NCBI GenBank assembly: GCA_900547755.1
Contig: URIC01000038.1
Span: forward strand, 1-26,232
DNA from: an uncultured Bacteroidales bacterium
Lineage (GTDB): Bacteria; Bacteroidota; Bacteroidia; Bacteroidales; Muribaculaceae
DNA: 26,232 nucleotides
Direction: 5' to 3'
The position numbers were made by a program, and so were the translations under genes. The notes beneath the pieces are model-generated. The model had not been told where the DNA came from. It worked only from the letters and a program-made list of their open reading frames with translations, and did no database searches. Each line of letters opens with the position of its first letter. Positions within the stretch are counted from its first letter, which is position 1. Shown here one piece after another: positions 24,044-26,232 of this stretch.

Positions 24044-24720
24044 GGTTTCATCTCAGGGACTTTCAAGGGACATCCGTCAATGCAGTTACCACACTTAATG
24101 CAATCGGGATGAAGAAAGCCTTCTGCGTCATTTCTGCTCTCATACGGCTTCAGTTGCATGGGGCATACCGCTGAACAAAGCTTGCACTTGGTGGTACACC
24201 TTTCTCCTACCATGATACGGCGGTAGTTGCCGGGAAGACCGCCACTACGGGGAGTCACCCATGACGACAATGTTCCCATAGGACAGAACGAGCACCATGT
24301 GCGAGGAGCGTAAATAAATGAGAGGATTACGCCTACGATAGTGGTAATTAATATAATCGTCCAGAATACGCGTCCCATATCATTCCAGTCGCCCCAAGCC
24401 CTATACATCTGTATGCCGAACATGGTGAAGATGAACATCACCATAAAAATACGGAATCCTTTGGTGCGTACAAACGCCGGAATCGGTTTGTGTGGCGAGT
24501 ATTTTGTCAGTATTCGGTCATAAAAATCCCCTCGCGGACAGGCATTGCCGCACCACCACCGTCCCCTGCGAAAAGCAAATGCGACAGGTGCAATCATGCA
24601 GATTACGGCAAGGAACCCGATTACCGGCCAAAAGTAACCTACAACGAGATATACTAATAGAATCCAATACAACGGAAAACCTTTTCGAGGCAGAGAACGG
24701 AAAAAATGTTTATGAGCCAT
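24040..24720 (-). CDS. NapH/NosR-like membrane 4Fe-4S ferredoxin
   Basis: A 226-residue inner-membrane protein with four predicted helices (about 17-35, 34-50, 90-106, 118-138). Two Cys motifs sit at membrane edges, CGNACPRG (Cys57, Cys61) and CSFCPMG (Cys143, Cys146), as in NapH, NosR and related polyferredoxins. The C-terminal half has two 4Fe-4S motifs: Cys175-x3-Cys179-x2-Cys182-x3-Cys186, a variant with an extra residue, and a standard one at Cys207, 210, 213 and 217. It should move electrons between the quinone pool and a soluble partner; the partner is unknown, as no nap or nos genes are near. It has a strong promoter of its own with two OxyR-box-like repeats directly upstream. Confidence 0.85.
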   Translation of the reverse strand: MAHKHFFRSLPRKGFPLYWILLVYLVVGYFWPVIGFLAVICMIAPVAFAFRRGRWWCGNACPRGDFYDRILTKYSPHKPIPAFVRTKGFRIFMVMFIFTMFGIQMYRAWGDWNDMGRVFWTIILITTIVGVILSFIYAPRTWCSFCPMGTLSSWVTPRSGGLPGNYRRIMVGERCTTKCKLCSAVCPMQLKPYESRNDAEGFLHPDCIKCGNCIDGCPLKVPEMKP

Positions 24721-24756
24721 AGGATTTCTTATTTTGTTTACACTATTTTACAAGTG

Positions 24757-24788
24757 CAAAGTTACACGGTTTATCCCATTGTCACAAA
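24757..24788 (-). promoter_or_regulatory. Promoter of the NapH-like/NifX-like operon
   Basis: On the minus strand TTTG (24788-24785), a 20-bp spacer and TAACTTTG (24764-24757) are a near-ideal Bacteroidota promoter. The leader to the ATG at 24720 is about 30 nt. Confidence 0.75.
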
Positions 24789-24789
24789 C

Positions 24790-24829
24790 GATAAATCAGA
24801 TGTCCATATAGATAAATTCGATTATATGG
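24790..24829. promoter_or_regulatory. Two candidate OxyR boxes upstream of the NapH-like gene
   Basis: GATAAATCAGAT (24790-24801) and GATAAATTCGAT (24811-24822) match at 10 of 12 positions and are 21 bp apart. They lie at roughly -40 to -50 and -60 to -71 from the expected transcript start, where LysR activators bind. The second is framed by CCATATA and TATATGG (24804-24810 and 24823-24829), a perfect dyad. The same 12 bp recur before the ferredoxin gene at 25767-25778. Confidence 0.5.
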
Positions 24830-25748
24830 TTATTGGGAAATTTTTAATCCGTTGGTATAGCATGTTTGCCGGAATGATGGTTTTGATGGCATCGGTAAGG
24901 ATGTTGAGCAACCGTTCACGTACGAAATTACGGTGGACAACAAAGGCAATCTCACGAGTCGGTTCTGGGTTTTCAAGAGTGCGTACATTTGCTCGCTGGC
25001 AGTTCCGGAGAAGCGGTACATGCAGTTCCGGTATAATTGCGTACCCGCCGTTTTCATCCACTATTTTTATAAGTGTTTCCACACTTCCGACTTCGTAAAT
25101 GACCTGCCTTCCCGATATACTATTGCAGAAAGGAAAAATGCCGTGATTGGGACAATATCCTTCTCGTAGTACCCACACCTCTTCAACGGGAAGTGAATCT
25201 GTTTGCAAACTCTTGCTGCTATGGATGGATGCTTCCGGAGATACGTACGCCATTAAGCGTTCCTGATAAATTGGGATTTCCAATAACTCACTGTTATTGA
25301 GCGGTGTCGCTAAAAGTGCGACATCAAGTTCCCCTCTTTCAAGCTGTGCTATAATGGTAGATACCCGTGCTTCTTCAACATGTAACTGTATGTCTGGATG
25401 ATTGACAGACAGGTACTTGAACATTTTCGGCAATATATAGGGAGCTACCGTGGAAATAACGCCAAGTGAAACCATACCGACAGATTCCCCTTTTCGTGCA
25501 GACACCAGTTCCCTAACCTGTGCAGTATTAAACAATACCTTCTTAACCCGGCTTATTATATCTTCGCCTATGGCAGTAGGTTTTACAGGATGGCTATTGC
25601 GGTCAAATATAGTTACATCAAGTTCAAATTCCATTTTCTGAACAAGTGCAGATAAAGTCGATTGTGAGACGCCGCATGATTCTGCGGCTCTTGCAAAATG
25701 GCGATATTTGTCAACCGCCACTATGTATTCCATTTGCTGAAGTGTCAT
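24822..25748 (-). CDS. oxyR: OxyR-type LysR-family redox regulator
   Basis: A 308-residue LysR regulator, the length of E. coli OxyR. The HTH lies in YRHFARAAESCGVSQSTLSA (residues 13-32). The effector domain contains REGYCPNHGIFPFC, placing cysteines at residues 199 and 208 when the ATG at 25748 is used, the same numbers as the peroxide-sensing pair of E. coli OxyR; this also supports the chosen start over the upstream one at 25790. It probably senses peroxide or thiol stress through disulfide formation. It is divergent from the ferredoxin gene and upstream of the NapH-like operon on the same strand. A second regulator type with a similar fold cannot be excluded, but the Cys pair makes OxyR the best call. 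Confidence 0.87.
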   Translation of the reverse strand: MTLQQMEYIVAVDKYRHFARAAESCGVSQSTLSALVQKMEFELDVTIFDRNSHPVKPTAIGEDIISRVKKVLFNTAQVRELVSARKGESVGMVSLGVISTVAPYILPKMFKYLSVNHPDIQLHVEEARVSTIIAQLERGELDVALLATPLNNSELLEIPIYQERLMAYVSPEASIHSSKSLQTDSLPVEEVWVLREGYCPNHGIFPFCNSISGRQVIYEVGSVETLIKIVDENGGYAIIPELHVPLLRNCQRANVRTLENPEPTREIAFVVHRNFVRERLLNILTDAIKTIIPANMLYQRIKNFPITI

Positions 25749-25766
25749 GCTATTCCATCTATGTTC

Positions 25767-25778
25767 GATAAATTCGAT
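25767..25778. promoter_or_regulatory. Candidate OxyR box between oxyR and the ferredoxin gene
   Basis: GATAAATTCGAT is an exact copy of the box at 24811-24822. It lies about 58-69 bp upstream of the expected ferredoxin transcript start and just downstream of the oxyR -7 element, which would fit activation of the ferredoxin gene and autorepression of oxyR. Confidence 0.5.
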
Positions 25779-25779
25779 G

Positions 25780-25787
25780 CAAAGATA
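25780..25787 (-). promoter_or_regulatory. -7 element of oxyR
   Basis: TATCTTTG on the minus strand fits TAnnTTTG. The upstream TTTG is not clear at the expected spacing. The leader to the ATG at 25748 is about 25-30 nt. Confidence 0.55.
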
Positions 25788-25799
25788 CAAAAAATCTAT

Positions 25800-25830
25800 T
25801 TTGCAGAATACACTTTTTGCCTTAACTTTG
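25800..25830 (+). promoter_or_regulatory. Ferredoxin gene promoter
   Basis: TTTG at 25800-25803, a 19-bp spacer and TAACTTTG at 25823-25830 match the consensus fully. The ATG at 25847 follows 16 bp after the -7 element. Confidence 0.75.
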
Positions 25831-25846
25831 CAAATAAAAACCGACT

Positions 25847-26029
25847 ATGGTACAGGTAGATAAAAAAATATGTCCGCACGACCACATCTGTCCACTTATC
25901 AAGATGTGCCCGGTAGGTGCCATATCACAGGATTCCGAAGGTTTCCCGGTGATTGACTACAATTTGTGCATTGAATGTGGAAAATGTGTTAGAAAATGCC
26001 CTATGAAAGCAATGAAAAAAGCACTTTAA
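25847..26029 (+). CDS. Small ferredoxin with a variant first cluster motif
   Basis: A 60-residue soluble ferredoxin-like protein. The C-terminal half has the standard 4Fe-4S motif Cys41-x2-Cys44-x2-Cys47-x3-Cys51-Pro. The N-terminal half reads CPHDHICPLIKMCPVGAIS, with Cys9, Cys15 and Cys21 at five-residue spacings in place of CxxCxxCxxxC, giving seven cysteines instead of eight. It may hold one standard cluster plus a 3Fe-4S or His-ligated one, or a single cluster. It is divergent from oxyR behind a consensus promoter that has an OxyR-box-like sequence upstream, and could be the soluble partner of the NapH-like membrane protein. Confidence 0.87.
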   Translation: MVQVDKKICPHDHICPLIKMCPVGAISQDSEGFPVIDYNLCIECGKCVRKCPMKAMKKAL

Positions 26030-26232
26030 AGACTTTGAAATCAAATTAATTTTCGTAATTTTGTACACCGAAGTTACGAAAAGAGTGTAATTTATTGGAA
26101 ATGAGCTTAGGTTAATTGCTCATAATAGTAATAGGTTACGATTTAGTTAGTTATCTGCTGCATTATTCTTCTGCGCATTGCGTAACCTTCAAAGAACTCT
26201 TCGTATGCAAAAGTAACAATAAAACGGGAGAT
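26030..26232. other. AT-rich gene-free right edge with inverted repeats
   Basis: No ORF was found. TTTTCGTAA (26050-26058) and TTACGAAAA (26074-26082) form a perfect 9-bp inverted repeat that overlaps a possible rightward -7 element (TAATTTTG, 26056-26063; TTTG at 26034-26037, spacing 18). AGGTTACG (26133-26140) and CGTAACCT (26181-26188) form a second, 8-bp repeat, and ATGAGC/GCTCAT a third near 26101-26123. These may be the promoter and leader of a gene beyond the window. Confidence 0.45.
26050..26082. repeat. 9-bp inverted repeat over a putative promoter
   Basis: TTTTCGTAA and TTACGAAAA are perfect complements with 15 bp between them; the left arm overlaps a TAATTTTG -7 sequence. This layout is typical of an operator for a dimeric regulator, though the regulated gene lies outside the window. 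Confidence 0.5.

Noticed and set aside
23606..24720. Part of a nitrogen fixation cluster
   Set aside because: NifX-like and ferredoxin genes alone do not show it; nifHDK, nifE, nifN and nifB are all absent.

Overview
The window looks like a chromosomal segment of a Bacteroidales bacterium, possibly Muribaculaceae- or Bacteroides-like; family level is a guess. The grounds are promoters of the Bacteroidota type (TTTG or TTG, about 19-20 bp, then TAnnTTTG) before many genes, hardly any Shine-Dalgarno sequences, an M56 peptidase carrying a TonB C-terminal domain, a fused BioG-BioC protein, PF13568-like outer membrane barrels and a six-gene Na+-NQR operon. Most of the window looks GC-balanced. The first 500 bp and the last 2.6 kb are visibly more AT-rich.

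Layout. 1-743: an AT-rich lipoprotein gene of unknown function and a spacer. 811-6726: nqrABCDEF, the sodium-pumping NADH:quinone oxidoreductase, behind one good promoter, followed by a secreted alpha/beta hydrolase that converges on the next unit across a hairpin. 8217-10212: a BlaI/BlaR1-type repressor and membrane peptidase pair (minus strand) with two operator-like dyads over its promoter. 10552-11832: glyA, ending in a hairpin shared with convergent mtgA (11889-12554). 12746-13402: bioD, with a perfect inverted repeat at its predicted transcript start; then a DEDDy exonuclease and a small membrane protein. 14405-19290 (minus strand): a compact operon of a SufT/MIP18-like Fe-S protein, lpxH, bioA, bioF and the bioG-bioC fusion. 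With bioD this gives every late biotin step except biotin synthase (bioB), which is not in the window. 19457-23217: two tandem outer membrane beta-barrel paralogs and priA.

23606-26029 is the most interesting part. An OxyR-type regulator keeps both redox cysteines at exactly positions 199 and 208. It is flanked by a small ferredoxin gene (divergent) and by a NapH-like membrane Fe-S protein and a NifX-like protein (same strand, downstream). A 12-bp sequence recurs at LysR-typical positions before both the ferredoxin and the NapH-like gene, and an 18-codon ORF fills the gap between the NapH-like and NifX-like genes with an ATGA overlap. Together these suggest a small OxyR-controlled iron-sulfur/electron-transfer module, with no nitrogenase genes in the window. 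No tRNA, rRNA, CRISPR array, insertion sequence or transposase was recognised. All functional calls are from reading the sequence; no database search was run.
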